DNA of 64,000 nucleotides from Mycobacterium alsense. GTDB taxonomy: Bacteria > Actinomycetota > Actinomycetes > Mycobacteriales > Mycobacteriaceae. Positions 43,523 through 54,121 of this stretch are shown one piece after another. Positions within the stretch are counted from its first letter, which is position 1; each line of letters opens with the position of its first letter. The notes beneath the pieces were generated by a model. That model had not been told where the DNA came from. It saw only the letters and a program-made list of their open reading frames with translations, and searched no databases. The stretch covers positions 204,021-268,020 of the forward strand of contig NZ_MVHD01000002.1 of the NCBI RefSeq assembly GCF_002086635.1, given 5' to 3'. Position numbers and translations under genes: made by a program.

Positions 43523-45340
43523 ATGAGTCTGCACGTGGGCCGGCACGCCAAGCGCCGCGGGCGGCTGCTGGCGCTGACCGCGGCCGCGCTCGTGGCGTGC
43601 GCCGTCGCGTCCGCGACGGTGGCCGCGCCGGCGCGCGCCGACCGGAACCAATGCGCGCCTGCGGGATTGGACAGCGCCTACGCGTTGCCGAGCGACCTCA
43701 CCGCAGATTCCGGCATCGGCCAGGACGACCGGCACACAACGCCCACCGTCGAGCCGCTCAGCGCGATCGACGCCGGCGCCCTGGGGCTGGGCACGCCGGG
43801 CGTCTTGACCGTCGGCACGCTGTCCGACGCCCCGCCCAACGTCTGCATCAACCCGACCGGCAAGTTCAGCGGATTCGACAACCAGTTGTTGCGCGCCATC
43901 GCCGACAAGCTGGGCCTGCAGGTCCGCTTCGTCGGCACCGACTTCTCCGGGCTGCTCGCCCAGGTGGCGTCGCGGCGCTTCGACGTCGGCTCGGCGTCGG
44001 TGAAGGCCACCGACGCGCGGCGGCACACCGTCGCGTTCACGAACGGCTACGACTTCGGCTACTACGCGCTCGTCGTGCCCCCCGGCTCGGCGATCCACAA
44101 CTTCCGCGACCTGGCCGCCGGCCAGCGCATCGGCGTGGTCCAGGGCACCGTGGAGGAGTCGTACGTCGTCGAGGAGCTGCACCTGCAACCCGTCAAATAC
44201 CCCGACTTCGCCACCGTGTACGCCAGCCTCAAGACCCGCCAGATCGACGCGTGGGTGGCCCCCGCGGGTCAGGCGGCCAACGCCATGCGACCCGGTGACC
44301 CGGCCGTGGTCGTCGCGAACACCTTCAGCCGCGGCGATTTCGTGGCCTATGCCGTCGCGCAGGACAACCAGCCCCTTGTCGACGCGCTGAACGCCGGCCT
44401 CGATGCCGTCATCGCCGACGGCACCTGGGCGAACCTGTACTCCCAGTGGGTGCCGCGGTCCCTGCCGCCGGGATGGAAGCCGGGTTCGCGGGCGGCCCCC
44501 GCCCCGACGCTGCCGGACTTCGCCAAGATCGCGGCGAGCCACCACCGCAAGCCGGTCGGCCCCGCCGCGCCGAGGTCGACGCTGGCGCAGCTGCGCGACT
44601 CCTTCTTCGACTGGGACATGTACCGGCAGGCCATCCCCACGCTGTTCCGCACCGGGTTGCCCAACACGCTGATCTTGACCGGCAGCGCCTCGCTGATCGG
44701 CCTGGCGCTGGGCATGGTGCTGGCCATCGCCGGAATTTCACATTCGCGTTGGCTGCGCTGGCCGGCTCGGGTGTATACCGACGTCTTCCGCGGCCTTCCC
44801 GAGGTGGTGATCATCCTCATCATCGGCCTGGGCGTGGGACCGTTGGTCGGCGGCCTGACGAACGGCAACCCCTACCCGCTGGGCATCGCCGCATTGGGAC
44901 TGATGGCCGCCGCCTACATCGGCGAGATACTCCGCTCGGGAATCCAGAGCGTCGACGGCGGACAGCTGGAGGCGTCCCGCGCGCTGGGGTTCAGCTATCC
45001 GCAAGCGATGCGTCTGGTGGTGGTGCCCCAAGGCGTCCGCCGGGTGTTGCCCGCACTGGTCAACCAGTTCATCGCGCTGTTGAAGGCCTCTGCGCTGGTG
45101 TACTTCCTGGGGCTGATCGCCCAGCAGCGGGAGCTGTTTCAGGTGGGCCGAGACCTCAACGCCCAGACGGGCAACCTGTCGCCGCTGGTTGCCGCCGGCG
45201 TCTTCTACCTCATGCTGACCATTCCGTTGACCCACTTGGTGAACTACATCGACGCACGGCTGCGCCGCGGCCGAGCGGCGGTTGAGCCCGAACAGGACCT
45301 CGACGCGCTCGGCACGACGTTCGGCCAGGAGATGACGTGA
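43523..45340 (+). CDS. Fused amino-acid-binding and permease protein of an ABC importer
   Basis: The 605-residue protein joins a substrate-binding domain (family 3, about 40-345: LTVGTLSDAPPNVCINPTG, GFDNQLLRAIADKLGL, RRFDVGSASVKATDARR) with a HisM/GlnP-type permease (about 375-590; EASRALGFSYPQAMRLVVVPQG is the ATPase-contact loop). A signal peptide precedes the first domain, cleaved either at ARA (38/39) or as a lipoprotein at C26 (LVAC). The Lactococcus GlnP proteins have the same fused build. It is coupled to the ATPase gene by a GTGA overlap. Confidence 0.93.
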   Translation: MSLHVGRHAKRRGRLLALTAAALVACAVASATVAAPARADRNQCAPAGLDSAYALPSDLTADSGIGQDDRHTTPTVEPLSAIDAGALGLGTPGVLTVGTLSDAPPNVCINPTGKFSGFDNQLLRAIADKLGLQVRFVGTDFSGLLAQVASRRFDVGSASVKATDARRHTVAFTNGYDFGYYALVVPPGSAIHNFRDLAAGQRIGVVQGTVEESYVVEELHLQPVKYPDFATVYASLKTRQIDAWVAPAGQAANAMRPGDPAVVVANTFSRGDFVAYAVAQDNQPLVDALNAGLDAVIADGTWANLYSQWVPRSLPPGWKPGSRAAPAPTLPDFAKIAASHHRKPVGPAAPRSTLAQLRDSFFDWDMYRQAIPTLFRTGLPNTLILTGSASLIGLALGMVLAIAGISHSRWLRWPARVYTDVFRGLPEVVIILIIGLGVGPLVGGLTNGNPYPLGIAALGLMAAAYIGEILRSGIQSVDGGQLEASRALGFSYPQAMRLVVVPQGVRRVLPALVNQFIALLKASALVYFLGLIAQQRELFQVGRDLNAQTGNLSPLVAAGVFYLMLTIPLTHLVNYIDARLRRGRAAVEPEQDLDALGTTFGQEMT

Positions 45341-46086
45341 GCGCCGCAGTCACTGAACGTCTCTCAGTCTCGTTGGAAGCCAAGGCGATTCATCAGACCC
45401 TCGGCGGGACGGCGGTGCTGCGCGGCATCGACCTGGAGGTCCCGGCGGGCAGCACGACGGCCGTGGTCGGACCATCGGGCTCGGGCAAGTCGACGCTGCT
45501 GCGCACCCTGAACCGGTTACACGAGCCCGACAGCGGCGACATCCTGCTCGACGGCCGGTCGGTGTTGCGCGACGATCCCGACCGGCTTCGCCAACGCATC
45601 GGCATGGTGTTCCAGCACTTCAATCTGTTCCCCCATCGGAGCGTGCTGGACAACGTCGCGCTGGCGCCGCGCAAGCTGCGGCGGCTCTCGGCCGAGGCGG
45701 CCAGGGAACTCGCCCTGACCCAGCTGGACCGAGTTGGTTTGAAGCACAAGGCCGGTGCCCGTCCCGGCACCCTGTCCGGCGGCCAACAGCAGCGCGTCGC
45801 GATCGCGCGCGCACTGGCCATGGCACCGCAGGTGATGTTCTTCGACGAGGCCACCTCGGCGCTGGATCCCGAAATGGTGAAGGGCATCCTGCAACTGATC
45901 GCCGACCTCGGCGCCGACGGCATGACGATGATCGTCGTGACGCACGAAATGGGCTTTGCCCGGTCGGCATCCGACACCGTCGTCTTCATGGACCACGGCA
46001 AGGTCGTGGAATCCGGGCCTCCGCAGCAGATATTCGAGGCCGCCCGAACCGAGCGGCTCCAGCGGTTCCTGTCCCAGGTGCTCTGA
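45337..46086 (+). CDS. Amino-acid ABC transporter ATP-binding protein
   Basis: The 249-residue ATPase has Walker A GPSGSGKST, the Q-loop MVFQHFNLFPH, signature LSGGQQQRVAIARALA, Walker B VMFFDEATSALDP and the switch His in VVTHEMGFA. The HFNLFPH sequence is typical of polar amino-acid importers (GlnQ/HisP). The GTG start overlaps the fused permease stop. Together these two genes make a complete importer since the binding domain is fused to the permease. Confidence 0.96.
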   Translation: MSAAVTERLSVSLEAKAIHQTLGGTAVLRGIDLEVPAGSTTAVVGPSGSGKSTLLRTLNRLHEPDSGDILLDGRSVLRDDPDRLRQRIGMVFQHFNLFPHRSVLDNVALAPRKLRRLSAEAARELALTQLDRVGLKHKAGARPGTLSGGQQQRVAIARALAMAPQVMFFDEATSALDPEMVKGILQLIADLGADGMTMIVVTHEMGFARSASDTVVFMDHGKVVESGPPQQIFEAARTERLQRFLSQVL

Positions 46087-46164
46087 ACGGTTCTTAACTT
46101 AGTCCGGGGGTTGGTGCCGGATAGCTCCTTGTTCGCCACGCATATCGGGTTAGACTGCCGACTT

Positions 46165-46662
46165 ATGGCGGATAGCGAATCCACCGCGCCGGAGGTAACC
46201 GAGCTTGCGGAAGGTTTGCACCGCGCGCTGTCCAAACTGTTTTCGATTCTGCGCCGCGGCGACCCCAGCGGCGTGGTGGCCGGCGAGCTAACCCTGGCCC
46301 AGCTGTCGATCCTGGTCACCCTGCTCGATCAGGGCCCCATCCGGATGACCGACCTGGCCGCGCACGAACGGGTGCGGACCCCGACCACGACCGTGGCGAT
46401 CCGCCGGCTGGAAAAGATCGGGCTGGTTAAACGCTCGCGCGACCCGTCGGACCTGCGGGCGGTGCTGGTCGACATCACCCCGCGCGGACGGGCCGTGCAC
46501 GCCGAGTCGCTGGCCAACCGGCACGCGGCGCTCGCCGCGATGCTCAGTCAGCTCCCCACGTCCGACCTGGACACGCTGACGAAGGCGTTGGCACCGCTGC
46601 AACGCCTGGCCTGCGGCGAATCGGGCCCGGCCGGCGAGCCCGACGCACGCAAGCAGGCGTGA
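46165..46662 (+). CDS. MarR family transcriptional regulator (Rv0042c-like)
   Basis: The 165-residue regulator has the MarR winged helix: LAQLSILVTLLDQGPIRM, then DLAAHERVRTPTTTVAIRRLEKIGLV, and the wing RDPSDLRAVLVDITPRG. An N-terminal and a C-terminal helix form the dimer. The ATG at 46165 is chosen; an in-frame GTG/ATG at 46111 would add 18 residues. It follows the transporter by 78 bases and precedes an SDR gene by 47. Confidence 0.92.
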   Translation: MADSESTAPEVTELAEGLHRALSKLFSILRRGDPSGVVAGELTLAQLSILVTLLDQGPIRMTDLAAHERVRTPTTTVAIRRLEKIGLVKRSRDPSDLRAVLVDITPRGRAVHAESLANRHAALAAMLSQLPTSDLDTLTKALAPLQRLACGESGPAGEPDARKQA

Positions 46663-46709
46663 AAGTACTTGACTCTCAAGGAATCTGGCGGCTCCGGTAG
46701 GCTGTAAGC

Positions 46710-47381
46710 ATGCCCACCGCACTCATCACCGGAGCGAGCGGCGGTATCGGTTCCGCGATCGCTACAGCGTTGTCGGCGACCCATACCCTGCTGTTGGCGG
46801 GGAGGTCTTCCGATCGGCTCGACTCCGTCGCCCGACGGCTGGGCGCCACGACCTTCCCGCTCGACCTGACCAACCCCGACGAGATCGAGGCCGGCTGCGA
46901 GGTCGTGGACGAACTCGACGTGCTGGTGCACAACGCGGGGGTGTTCGTCCCCGGCCACGTCGCCGAGTCCGACATCGACGATTGGCGGGCCACCTTCGCG
47001 GTGAATGTGTTTGGGACAGTCGAACTTACGTTGGCCCTGTTGCCGGCGTTGCGCCGGGCCCACGGCCAGGTGGTGTTCATCAACTCCGGTTCGGGGCAAA
47101 AGGTTTCGTCGGGCATGGCCTCCTACTCGGCGAGCAAGTTCGCGCTGCGCGCCTTTGCGGACTCGCTGCGGCAGGACGAGCCGGATTTGCGGGTGACGAC
47201 GATCTATCCCGGCCGCACCGACACCGCGATGCAACGCGAGCTCGTCGCCTTCGAAGGGGGCCAATACGACCCGGCGAACTTCCTGCGGCCGGAGACCGTC
47301 GCGGCGGCCGTCGCTAATGCGGTGGCCACGCCGCCGGACGGCCACGTGCACGAAGTGGTGCTTCGGCCGGGTCGGCGATGA
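46710..47381 (+). CDS. Short-chain dehydrogenase/reductase
   Basis: The 223-residue classical SDR has the NAD(P) motif TGASGGIG (7-14), LVHNAGV, the catalytic Ser in FINSGSGQ and the pair Y-x3-K in YSASKFALRAFAD, then YPGRTDTAM. These are the full active-site residues. The substrate cannot be told. It converges with leuS, 13 bases apart, and has no counterpart between leuS and Rv0042c in H37Rv as remembered. It may be transcribed with the MarR gene. Confidence 0.92.
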   Translation: MPTALITGASGGIGSAIATALSATHTLLLAGRSSDRLDSVARRLGATTFPLDLTNPDEIEAGCEVVDELDVLVHNAGVFVPGHVAESDIDDWRATFAVNVFGTVELTLALLPALRRAHGQVVFINSGSGQKVSSGMASYSASKFALRAFADSLRQDEPDLRVTTIYPGRTDTAMQRELVAFEGGQYDPANFLRPETVAAAVANAVATPPDGHVHEVVLRPGRR

Positions 47382-47394
47382 TCCGCGCGGGCCG

Positions 47395-50304
47395 CTAAAC
47401 GACCAAGTTGACCAGCCGGCCGGGGACCACGATCACCTTGCGCGGGGTGGCGCCGGCCAGGAACGTTTGGACCTTTTCGTCGCCCAGGGCCGCGGATTTG
47501 AGCGCGTCTTCGTCGGCGTCGGCGGGCACCACCACGCGCCCACGCACCTTGCCGTTGACCTGCACGGGGTATTCCACGGAATCCTCGACGAGGTAGGCCG
47601 GGTCGGCCTGCGGGAAGGGCCCGTGGGCCAGAGAGGTCGTGTGGCCCAGCCGCGACCACAGCTCCTCGGCCAGGTGGGGGGCCAGCGGCGCCAGCATCAG
47701 CACCAGCGGCTCGACCGCCGCGCGAGGCACGGCGTCGCGGTGCGCCTTGGTCAGGTGGTTGGTGTACTCGATCAGCTTCGCCGCCGCGGTGTTATTGCGC
47801 AGCGCCGCGTAATCCTCGGCTACTCCCGCGATGGTGCGGTGCAGCGCCCTGAGGGTATCGCCGTCCAACCTTTGGTCGGCGGCGCCGTGTACCCGGGTTT
47901 CGCCGGTCTGCTCGTCGATCACCAACCGCCACACCCGCTGCAGGAAGCGGTGCGCGCCGACGACGTCCTTGGTGGCCCACGGCCGGGAAGCCTCCAGCGG
48001 GCCCATCGACATCTCGTACACCCGCAGCGTGTCCGCGCCGTACGCGTCGCAGATCTCGTCGGGGGATATCGAATTCTTCAGGCTCTTACCGATTTTCCCG
48101 AATTCCTGAAAGACCTCGATCTCGCCGTCAGGCCCCGGATAGAAAAAGCGGCCGTCACGCTCGACCACGTCCTCGGCCGGCACGTACGACCCCCGCGCAT
48201 CGGTGTAGGCGAAGGCTTGGATGTAGCCCTGGTTAACCAGCCGGCGGTAGGGCTCGCGGGAACTGACGTGCCCCAGGTCGTAGAGCACCTTGTGCCAGAA
48301 CCGGCAATACAGCAGGTGCAGCACCGCGTGTTCGGCGCCACCCACGTACAGGTCGACGCCGCCCGGATCGTCCGGGCCGTGCTCGGCCGGGCGGGGGCCC
48401 ATCCAATAGGCCTCGTTTTCCTTGGCGCAGAACCGCTCCGCGTTGTGCGGATCGGCGTAGCGCAGTTCGTACCAGGAGCTGGCCGCCCACTGTGGCATCA
48501 CGTTGGTGTCGCGGGTGTAGGGCCTCAGGCCGTCGCCGAGATCCAGCTCGACGTGCACCCAGTCGGTCGCCTTGGCCAGCGGGGGCGACGGTTCGCTGTC
48601 GGCGTCGTCGGGGTCGAACAACACCGGCGAGTAGTCCGGCACGTCGGGCAGCTCGACGGGCAGTGCGGCCTCGTCGAGCGCGTGCGGGCGCCCGTCGCCG
48701 TCGTAGACGATCGGGAACGGCTCGCCCCAGTAGCGCTGCCGGGCGAAAAGCCAGTCGCGCAGCTTGAATTCGACGCGCGCGCTCCCCCGGCCCTCGGCCT
48801 GTAGCCGGTCGGTGATCGTTTTCTTGGCCGTGGCCACGTCCAGGCCGTCGAGGTAGCCGGAGTTGACCAACACGCCGTCACCGGTGTGCGCGGCCTGCGA
48901 AATATCGCCGCCGGCAATGACTTCCAGGATCGGCAGGCCGAACTCGTGGGCGAAGTCCCAGTCGCGCTGATCGTGGCCCGGGACCGCCATGATCGCGCCG
49001 GTACCGTAGCCGGCCAGGACGTAGTCGGCGATGAAGATCGGCACGGGCTCTCCGTTGGCAGGGTTGGTGGCGTAGCTGCCCAGGAAAACGCCCGTCTTCT
49101 CTTTGCTCTCCTGGCGTTCGAGGTCCGACTTCGCGCTGATGGCGCGGCGATAGGCCGCGACCGCCTCGGCCGGGCCGGCGGAGCCGTACGTCCAACGGGA
49201 GTCGGTGCCGCCGGGCCACTGCGGGGCGACCAGGTCGTCGACCAGGTCGTGCTCGGGGGCCAGCACCAGGTAGGTGGAGCCGAACAGCGTGTCTGGTCGG
49301 GTGGTGAACACCTCTATATCAACGGCGGTGCCATCGGTTTTGATCGCGGAGAACAGCGCCTGCGCACCGGTCGAGCGACCAATCCAGTTGCGCTGCATCG
49401 TCTTTACCTTTTCAGGCCAATCCAGCACGTCGAGGTCGTCCAGCAGCCGGTCGGCATACGCGGTGATGCGCATCATCCACTGCCGCAGCCGTTTGCGAAA
49501 CACCGGAAAATTGCCCCGGTCGCTGCGCCCGTCGGCGGTCACCTCTTCGTTGGCCAGCACGGTGCCCAGGCCAGGGCACCAGTTCACCAGCGAGTCGGCC
49601 CGGTAGACCAGCCGGTGGGCGTCGATCACGTCGGCCCGCTCCCCCGCCGACAGCGTGGCCCAGTCTCGGCCGTCATCGAGACGGCGCGCGCCGGAGTCGA
49701 ACTCGGCGATCAGCGCGGCGATCGGGCGCGCCTTGTTGGCGGCGGGGTCGAACCAGGCATTGTAGATCTGCAGGAAGATCCACTGCGTCCACCTGTAGAA
49801 CTCGACATCGGTGGTCGAAAAGCTGCGCCGGCTGTCGAGGCCCAAGCCCAGCCGGCCCAGCTGGCGCCGGAAATTGACGATGTTGGCCTCGGTCCGGGTG
49901 CGCGGGTGCGTGCCGGTCTGCACGGCGTACTGTTCGGCGGGCAGGCCAAAGGAGTCAAAGCCCAACGCGTGCAAGACATTACGTCCGGTCATCCGGAAGT
50001 AGCGCGAGTACACGTCGGTGGCGATGTAGCCAAGTGGGTGGCCGACGTGCAGCCCGTCGCCCGACGGATAGGGGAACATGTCCTGCACGAACAACTTGTC
50101 TTCGGGCAGCGGGGCCCCGTCAGCCGGGGCCAGGTCACCGACCGGGTTGGCCACGTTGAACGTCCCGAGCCGCGCCCAGTTCTCCTGCCACGCTCCTTCG
50201 ATGGCGCCCGCCAGCACCGCGGTGTAGCGGTGCGGCGGCGCATCGGCGTCGGGCTGGGGCGCACCGGGGCTGCTCCCAGCCGCGGCGGTCGGGGATTGGT
50301 TCAC
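47395..50304 (-). CDS. leuS: Leucyl-tRNA synthetase
   Basis: The 969-residue class I synthetase charges tRNA-Leu. The HIGH motif is seen as HVGHPLGY, after the family PYPSGDGL. The large CP1 editing domain includes [19 protein letters not shown], and the KMSKS motif appears as KIGKSLKNS. The C-terminal part carries the anticodon-arm domain and the small terminal tRNA-binding domain. The GTG at 50304 gives 969 residues, the length I recall for M. tuberculosis; the open frame goes up to 50373. Confidence 0.97.
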   Translation of the reverse strand: MNQSPTAAAGSSPGAPQPDADAPPHRYTAVLAGAIEGAWQENWARLGTFNVANPVGDLAPADGAPLPEDKLFVQDMFPYPSGDGLHVGHPLGYIATDVYSRYFRMTGRNVLHALGFDSFGLPAEQYAVQTGTHPRTRTEANIVNFRRQLGRLGLGLDSRRSFSTTDVEFYRWTQWIFLQIYNAWFDPAANKARPIAALIAEFDSGARRLDDGRDWATLSAGERADVIDAHRLVYRADSLVNWCPGLGTVLANEEVTADGRSDRGNFPVFRKRLRQWMMRITAYADRLLDDLDVLDWPEKVKTMQRNWIGRSTGAQALFSAIKTDGTAVDIEVFTTRPDTLFGSTYLVLAPEHDLVDDLVAPQWPGGTDSRWTYGSAGPAEAVAAYRRAISAKSDLERQESKEKTGVFLGSYATNPANGEPVPIFIADYVLAGYGTGAIMAVPGHDQRDWDFAHEFGLPILEVIAGGDISQAAHTGDGVLVNSGYLDGLDVATAKKTITDRLQAEGRGSARVEFKLRDWLFARQRYWGEPFPIVYDGDGRPHALDEAALPVELPDVPDYSPVLFDPDDADSEPSPPLAKATDWVHVELDLGDGLRPYTRDTNVMPQWAASSWYELRYADPHNAERFCAKENEAYWMGPRPAEHGPDDPGGVDLYVGGAEHAVLHLLYCRFWHKVLYDLGHVSSREPYRRLVNQGYIQAFAYTDARGSYVPAEDVVERDGRFFYPGPDGEIEVFQEFGKIGKSLKNSISPDEICDAYGADTLRVYEMSMGPLEASRPWATKDVVGAHRFLQRVWRLVIDEQTGETRVHGAADQRLDGDTLRALHRTIAGVAEDYAALRNNTAAAKLIEYTNHLTKAHRDAVPRAAVEPLVLMLAPLAPHLAEELWSRLGHTTSLAHGPFPQADPAYLVEDSVEYPVQVNGKVRGRVVVPADADEDALKSAALGDEKVQTFLAGATPRKVIVVPGRLVNLVV

Positions 50305-50488
50305 CCAAACAGGGTATAAGGGCCTCCCCGCCGGGCCCGTCGGCCACGGGTTGGTCTCGGTTCCGTTGCACACCGATCAGAGCTTCATCCCAGCTCGGTG
50401 TCGAGCCTGTCCACCCGTTTGACCTCTGGTTACAGTCAGCCTCTAAGACGGGCGCGCACGCCCGTGGGATTGGGAAGGATCGACGCAG

Positions 50489-51607
50489 ATGATTCAGATC
50501 GCCCGTACGTTGCGGGTATTCGCGGGAGGCCTGGCCGCCGGCGCGATCGGTGTCACGGCGTTCGCGGGCGCCACCGCTTCGGCCGATCCAGTGCTTCCGG
50601 CACCGCCGCCCGCCCCCGCGGTTCCGGCCACCGCGCCGCAGAACGTCGTCGCGGCCCCCGGACAACTCCCCGCGAACAGGGGGCTCGCCGCTCCCCCGGC
50701 CGCGAACCCGTTCGTGGCGCCGAACACCGCCGCCGCGCCCGCCGGCCCCGCGCCCAGTGCCGTCGCGCCGGCCCCCGCCGCCGCGCCCGCCGTTACCGGC
50801 ACCGTGCGTGACTACCTGCAGTCCAAGGGCGTCAAGCTCGAGGCGCAGAAGCCCCAGGGATTCAAGGCGCTGGACATCACGCTGCCCGTGCCCCCGCGCT
50901 GGACGCAGGTGCCCGATCCCAACGTGCCCGACGCGTTCGCGGTGATCGCCGACCGGCACGGAACCAGCATCTACACCTCGAACGCGCAGGTAGTCGTGTA
51001 CAAGCTGGTCGGTGACTTCGATCCGAAAGAGGCGATCACCCACGGCTTCGTCGACAGCCAGCAGCTGCCCGCCTGGCAGACCACGAACGCTGCGATCGCC
51101 GACTTCGGCGGGTTTCCCTCGTCGGTCATCGAGGGCACCTACCGCGACGGCGACATGATGCTCAACACGTCGCACCGCCACGTCATCGCGACGTCCGGGC
51201 ACGACAAGTACCTGGTGTCGCTGGCGGTGACCACCGACCGTTCGGTGGCCGTCGCGGATGCGCCGGCCACGGATGCGATCGTCAACGGCTTCCGGGTTAC
51301 CGTCCCCGCGGCCACCGCACCCTCCCCCAGTACGTCGCCGGTCGGAATTCCGGCCCAGAACGTCCCCGCGTCGCCGGCCGTTGCCCCCGCCCAGACGGCC
51401 CCGGTCGCCCCAGTCGCGGTGCCCGCGCAGCCGGTCCCCGCAGCGCCCGCCGGGCTGCCCGCACAGACGGTGCCGGCCGCGCCGGTCGGGCTTCCCGCGC
51501 AGCCGGTCGCGCCGAACCAGGTGGCCCCCCGGCCCGTGCCCAACCTGTTGACGATGGTGCCCGGCCTGCCGCCGCTGCCGAACTTCGCCTTCCTCCAAGG
51601 GCGCTGA
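50489..51607 (+). CDS. mtc28: Proline-rich secreted antigen Mtc28 (LpqN/LpqT-like fold)
   Basis: The 372-residue exported protein has a signal peptide (1-32, ending ATASADP), an Ala-Pro-rich linker, a central domain (about 105-280) related to the LpqN/LpqT fold seen in [17 protein letters not shown] and [16 protein letters not shown], and a C-terminal Ala-Pro repeat region in which PAQ(P/T)VPAAP...GLPAQ units recur. GGGAAGGA precedes the ATG. Mtc28 is a known antigen in M. tuberculosis and M. leprae; its biochemical role is not settled. It lies next to leuS, as in Rv0040c-Rv0041. Confidence 0.93.
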   Translation: MIQIARTLRVFAGGLAAGAIGVTAFAGATASADPVLPAPPPAPAVPATAPQNVVAAPGQLPANRGLAAPPAANPFVAPNTAAAPAGPAPSAVAPAPAAAPAVTGTVRDYLQSKGVKLEAQKPQGFKALDITLPVPPRWTQVPDPNVPDAFAVIADRHGTSIYTSNAQVVVYKLVGDFDPKEAITHGFVDSQQLPAWQTTNAAIADFGGFPSSVIEGTYRDGDMMLNTSHRHVIATSGHDKYLVSLAVTTDRSVAVADAPATDAIVNGFRVTVPAATAPSPSTSPVGIPAQNVPASPAVAPAQTAPVAPVAVPAQPVPAAPAGLPAQTVPAAPVGLPAQPVAPNQVAPRPVPNLLTMVPGLPPLPNFAFLQGR

Positions 51608-51671
51608 CCGCCGACGCCGGCGTCCTGGAGCCGCGCGCGCGGGCCGACGAGCCGCCTCGTATTGTGAGGCG

Positions 51672-52022
51672 ATGCTGATCGCGGGTGTGGTGTGCATGGT
51701 TGCGGCGGTGGCCTCCGCCGGGTTCGGAAGCTGGTCGCTGTCCCAACACCGGGCCGCCGACAGCGCCGCCACCACCCAGGTGGCGCTGCATGCGATGGCA
51801 CCGACCCAGCTGGCCGCCGCGGTGATGTTGGCCGCCGGAGGCGTGGTGGCCCTTGCCGCCGACGCCGACACCGCCCTGGTCGTGCTGATCGTCTGTGTCG
51901 CCGGCGCCCTGGGGACGCTCGCCACGGGTTCGTGGCAAAGCGCGCGCTTTGCGATCCGCCGGGAGGCGGCGGCACCCGGGTGCGCCGGCAGTTGCGCGGT
52001 CTGCACACAGTCCTGCCACTGA
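51672..52022 (+). CDS. Small membrane protein (Rv0039c-like)
   Basis: The 116-residue protein has three hydrophobic segments (LIAGVVCMVAAVASAGFGSW, VMLAAGGVVALAADA, LVVLIVCVAGALGTLA) and a Cys-rich C-terminus (CAGSCAVCTQSC) carrying four Cys. The position next to mtc28 matches Rv0039c. It has no recognisable enzyme motif. The Cys cluster could bind a metal or form disulfides (inference). Confidence 0.8.
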   Translation: MLIAGVVCMVAAVASAGFGSWSLSQHRAADSAATTQVALHAMAPTQLAAAVMLAAGGVVALAADADTALVVLIVCVAGALGTLATGSWQSARFAIRREAAAPGCAGSCAVCTQSCH

Positions 52023-52076
52023 TCCGATGGTGGCGACGCGCCGCCGCGCCGTCGGGCCGACCGGCGGGGGAGGGGC

Positions 52077-52682
52077 CTAATTTCGGCTGATGTCGATGGG
52101 GTGTGTCGCCAGCAGTGAAAGCGGTAGCGGCTGCCGACGCAGCACCTGCCCCCACAGATCGGCCCTTGGCCCGACCAGAACATCGGATGGCAACGCGGAC
52201 AAGACAATCCAGTCGTCGCGTTCGATCTCGCCCTCGAGCTGCCCGATGGTCCAACCGGAGTATCCGGCGAAGATCCGCACCCCTTCGACCAGTGGGGCGA
52301 TCAGTTCGGGCTCGGCGTCCAGGTCGACCATCACGATCCGGCCGTCCACGTGCCGCAGGCCCGGCACGCCCTGTGGATCGGCGCCGACCCGCAAGGCCGC
52401 AAGGCAAAGGGCCGCGTCGCGCTTTACCGGCCCACCGATGAACATGGTTTTGGGTTTGGCCGCCACCTTGGCCCACTGCGGCAACACGTTGTACACGGCG
52501 GTCTCGCTGGACCGGTTGAGCACGACACCCAATGTGCCGCCGTCGTTGTGCTCGACGATGTAGATAACGCTGCGCCGAAACGTCGGTTCGAGGAGATCGG
52601 TGTTGGCGAGCAGCAACGTGCCCGCGCGCACCCGCTGCGCGGCGGGTGCGACATAGTCCTCGGGGTCTTCGGGTGGCGGCAC
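52077..52682 (-). CDS. YqgE/AlgH family protein (Rv0038-like)
   Basis: The 201-residue protein has the DUF179 signatures [52 protein letters not shown] and [16 protein letters not shown]. The fold is known in the family, the function is not. The GTG at 52682 gives a start matching Rv0038 in length within one residue; the frame runs upstream to 52841. It converges with the Rv0039c-like gene and is divergent from the MFS gene. Confidence 0.93.
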   Translation of the reverse strand: MPPPEDPEDYVAPAAQRVRAGTLLLANTDLLEPTFRRSVIYIVEHNDGGTLGVVLNRSSETAVYNVLPQWAKVAAKPKTMFIGGPVKRDAALCLAALRVGADPQGVPGLRHVDGRIVMVDLDAEPELIAPLVEGVRIFAGYSGWTIGQLEGEIERDDWIVLSALPSDVLVGPRADLWGQVLRRQPLPLSLLATHPIDISRN

Positions 52683-52810
52683 GACACCATCATCGCACCA
52701 TCGCCTCGTCGGCCGGGTCAATCGAGCGTGGCGCGCACATATTTGTACTGTTGGTGCAGCGGCGCCGACCGCGGCGATCGTGCCCCACCCCAATCGTGGA
52801 AGTCGGTCCT

Positions 52811-54112
52811 GTGATCCCAGCCCGGATGCAGTCACGCGCACCGGCCTACTTGTGGCGGTCGGTGCGCGGCCTGCCGGATTTCTGGCGATTGCTGCAGGTG
52901 CGCATGGCGAGTCAATTCGGCGACGGACTTTTCCAGGCGGGGCTGGCCGGTGCGCTGCTGTTCAACCCGGATCGCGCCGCCGACCCGCTGGCCATCGCGC
53001 GCGCCTTCGCGGTGCTGTTCTTGCCCTACTCCCTGCTGGGGCCGTTCGCCGGCGCGTTGATGGACCGCTGGGATCGGCGGCTGGTGCTCGTCGGCGCCAA
53101 CGCCGCCCGCCTGGTCCTCATCGCCGGCATCGGTACCATCCTGGCCCTGCGCGTCGGCGATCTCCCGCTACTGGTCGCGGCGCTGGTCGCCAACGGCCTG
53201 GCGCGGTTTGTCGCCTCGGGCCTGTCGGCGTCCCTGCCGCACGTGGTGCCGCGTGAGCAGGTGGTGACAATGAACTCGGTGGCCACCGCCTGCGGCGCGG
53301 CGGCGGCCTTCGTCGGCGCCAATTTCATGCTGGTGCCGCGCATCCTCGTCGGCGCCGGCGACAGGGGTGCCTCGGCGATCATTTTCCTGACCGCGATACC
53401 GGTCGCGCTCGCGTTGCTTTTGGCGCTGCGCTTCGCCTCGCGCGCGTTGGGCCCGGACGACACCAAGCTCGCCATCCACGGGTCGGCCGTCTACGCGGTG
53501 ATCACCGGCTGGCTGCACGGCGCGCGCACCGTTGCCCAGAGCCCGACGGTCGCGGCCACCCTGTCCGGGCTGGCCGCACATCGCATGGTGGTCGGGGTCA
53601 ACTCGCTGGTGATGCTGGTCCTCGTTCACCACCTGCCCGAGTCCGGCGGGGGAGGGCTCGGTATCGCGTTGGTGTTCTTCGCCGTTTCGGGTCTCGGCGC
53701 CTTCCTGGCCAACCTGCTGACACCGTCGGCGGTCCGCCGCTGGGGGCGCTACGCCGCCGCAAACGGCGCACTGGTGGCTGCCGCGATCGTCCAGATCCCG
53801 GGCGCCGGGCTGCGGATTCCGGTCATGGTCGTGTGTGGCTTCCTGCTTGGGGTGGCCGGCCAAATGGTCAAGCTCTGCGCCGACTCGGCGATGCAGATGG
53901 ACGTCGATGACGCGCTGCGCGGACACGTTTTCGCGGTCCAGGACGCGCTGTTCTGGGTCGCGTTCATCGCCTCGATCACGGTGGCCGCGACCCTGATTCC
54001 CGACGACGGACGCGCGCCGGTCTTCGTGCTGTTCGGGTCGGTGCTGTACCTGGTCGGGCTGGCGGTCCACGCCGTTCTCGGCCGCCGCGGCCAGCAGGCG
54101 AACGATCGCTAA
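52811..54112 (+). CDS. MFS transporter (Rv0037c-like)
   Basis: The 433-residue protein has twelve hydrophobic segments. The early [14 protein letters not shown] and the loop [15 protein letters not shown] between TM2 and TM3 match the drug/proton exporter subgroup of MFS. The C-terminal half repeats the pattern. The direction and substrate are unknown. A GTG at 52811 has GGAAG upstream; an ATG at 52826 is possible but lacks a ribosome site. It precedes the mycothiol-dependent gene by nine bases, an arrangement shared with H37Rv. Confidence 0.9.
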   Translation: MIPARMQSRAPAYLWRSVRGLPDFWRLLQVRMASQFGDGLFQAGLAGALLFNPDRAADPLAIARAFAVLFLPYSLLGPFAGALMDRWDRRLVLVGANAARLVLIAGIGTILALRVGDLPLLVAALVANGLARFVASGLSASLPHVVPREQVVTMNSVATACGAAAAFVGANFMLVPRILVGAGDRGASAIIFLTAIPVALALLLALRFASRALGPDDTKLAIHGSAVYAVITGWLHGARTVAQSPTVAATLSGLAAHRMVVGVNSLVMLVLVHHLPESGGGGLGIALVFFAVSGLGAFLANLLTPSAVRRWGRYAAANGALVAAAIVQIPGAGLRIPVMVVCGFLLGVAGQMVKLCADSAMQMDVDDALRGHVFAVQDALFWVAFIASITVAATLIPDDGRAPVFVLFGSVLYLVGLAVHAVLGRRGQQANDR

Positions 54113-54121
54113 GGTGCACAT

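Noticed and set aside
48886..50319. A 477-codon plus-strand frame over leuS
   Set aside because: It is antisense to conserved leuS motifs and has no recognisable domain.
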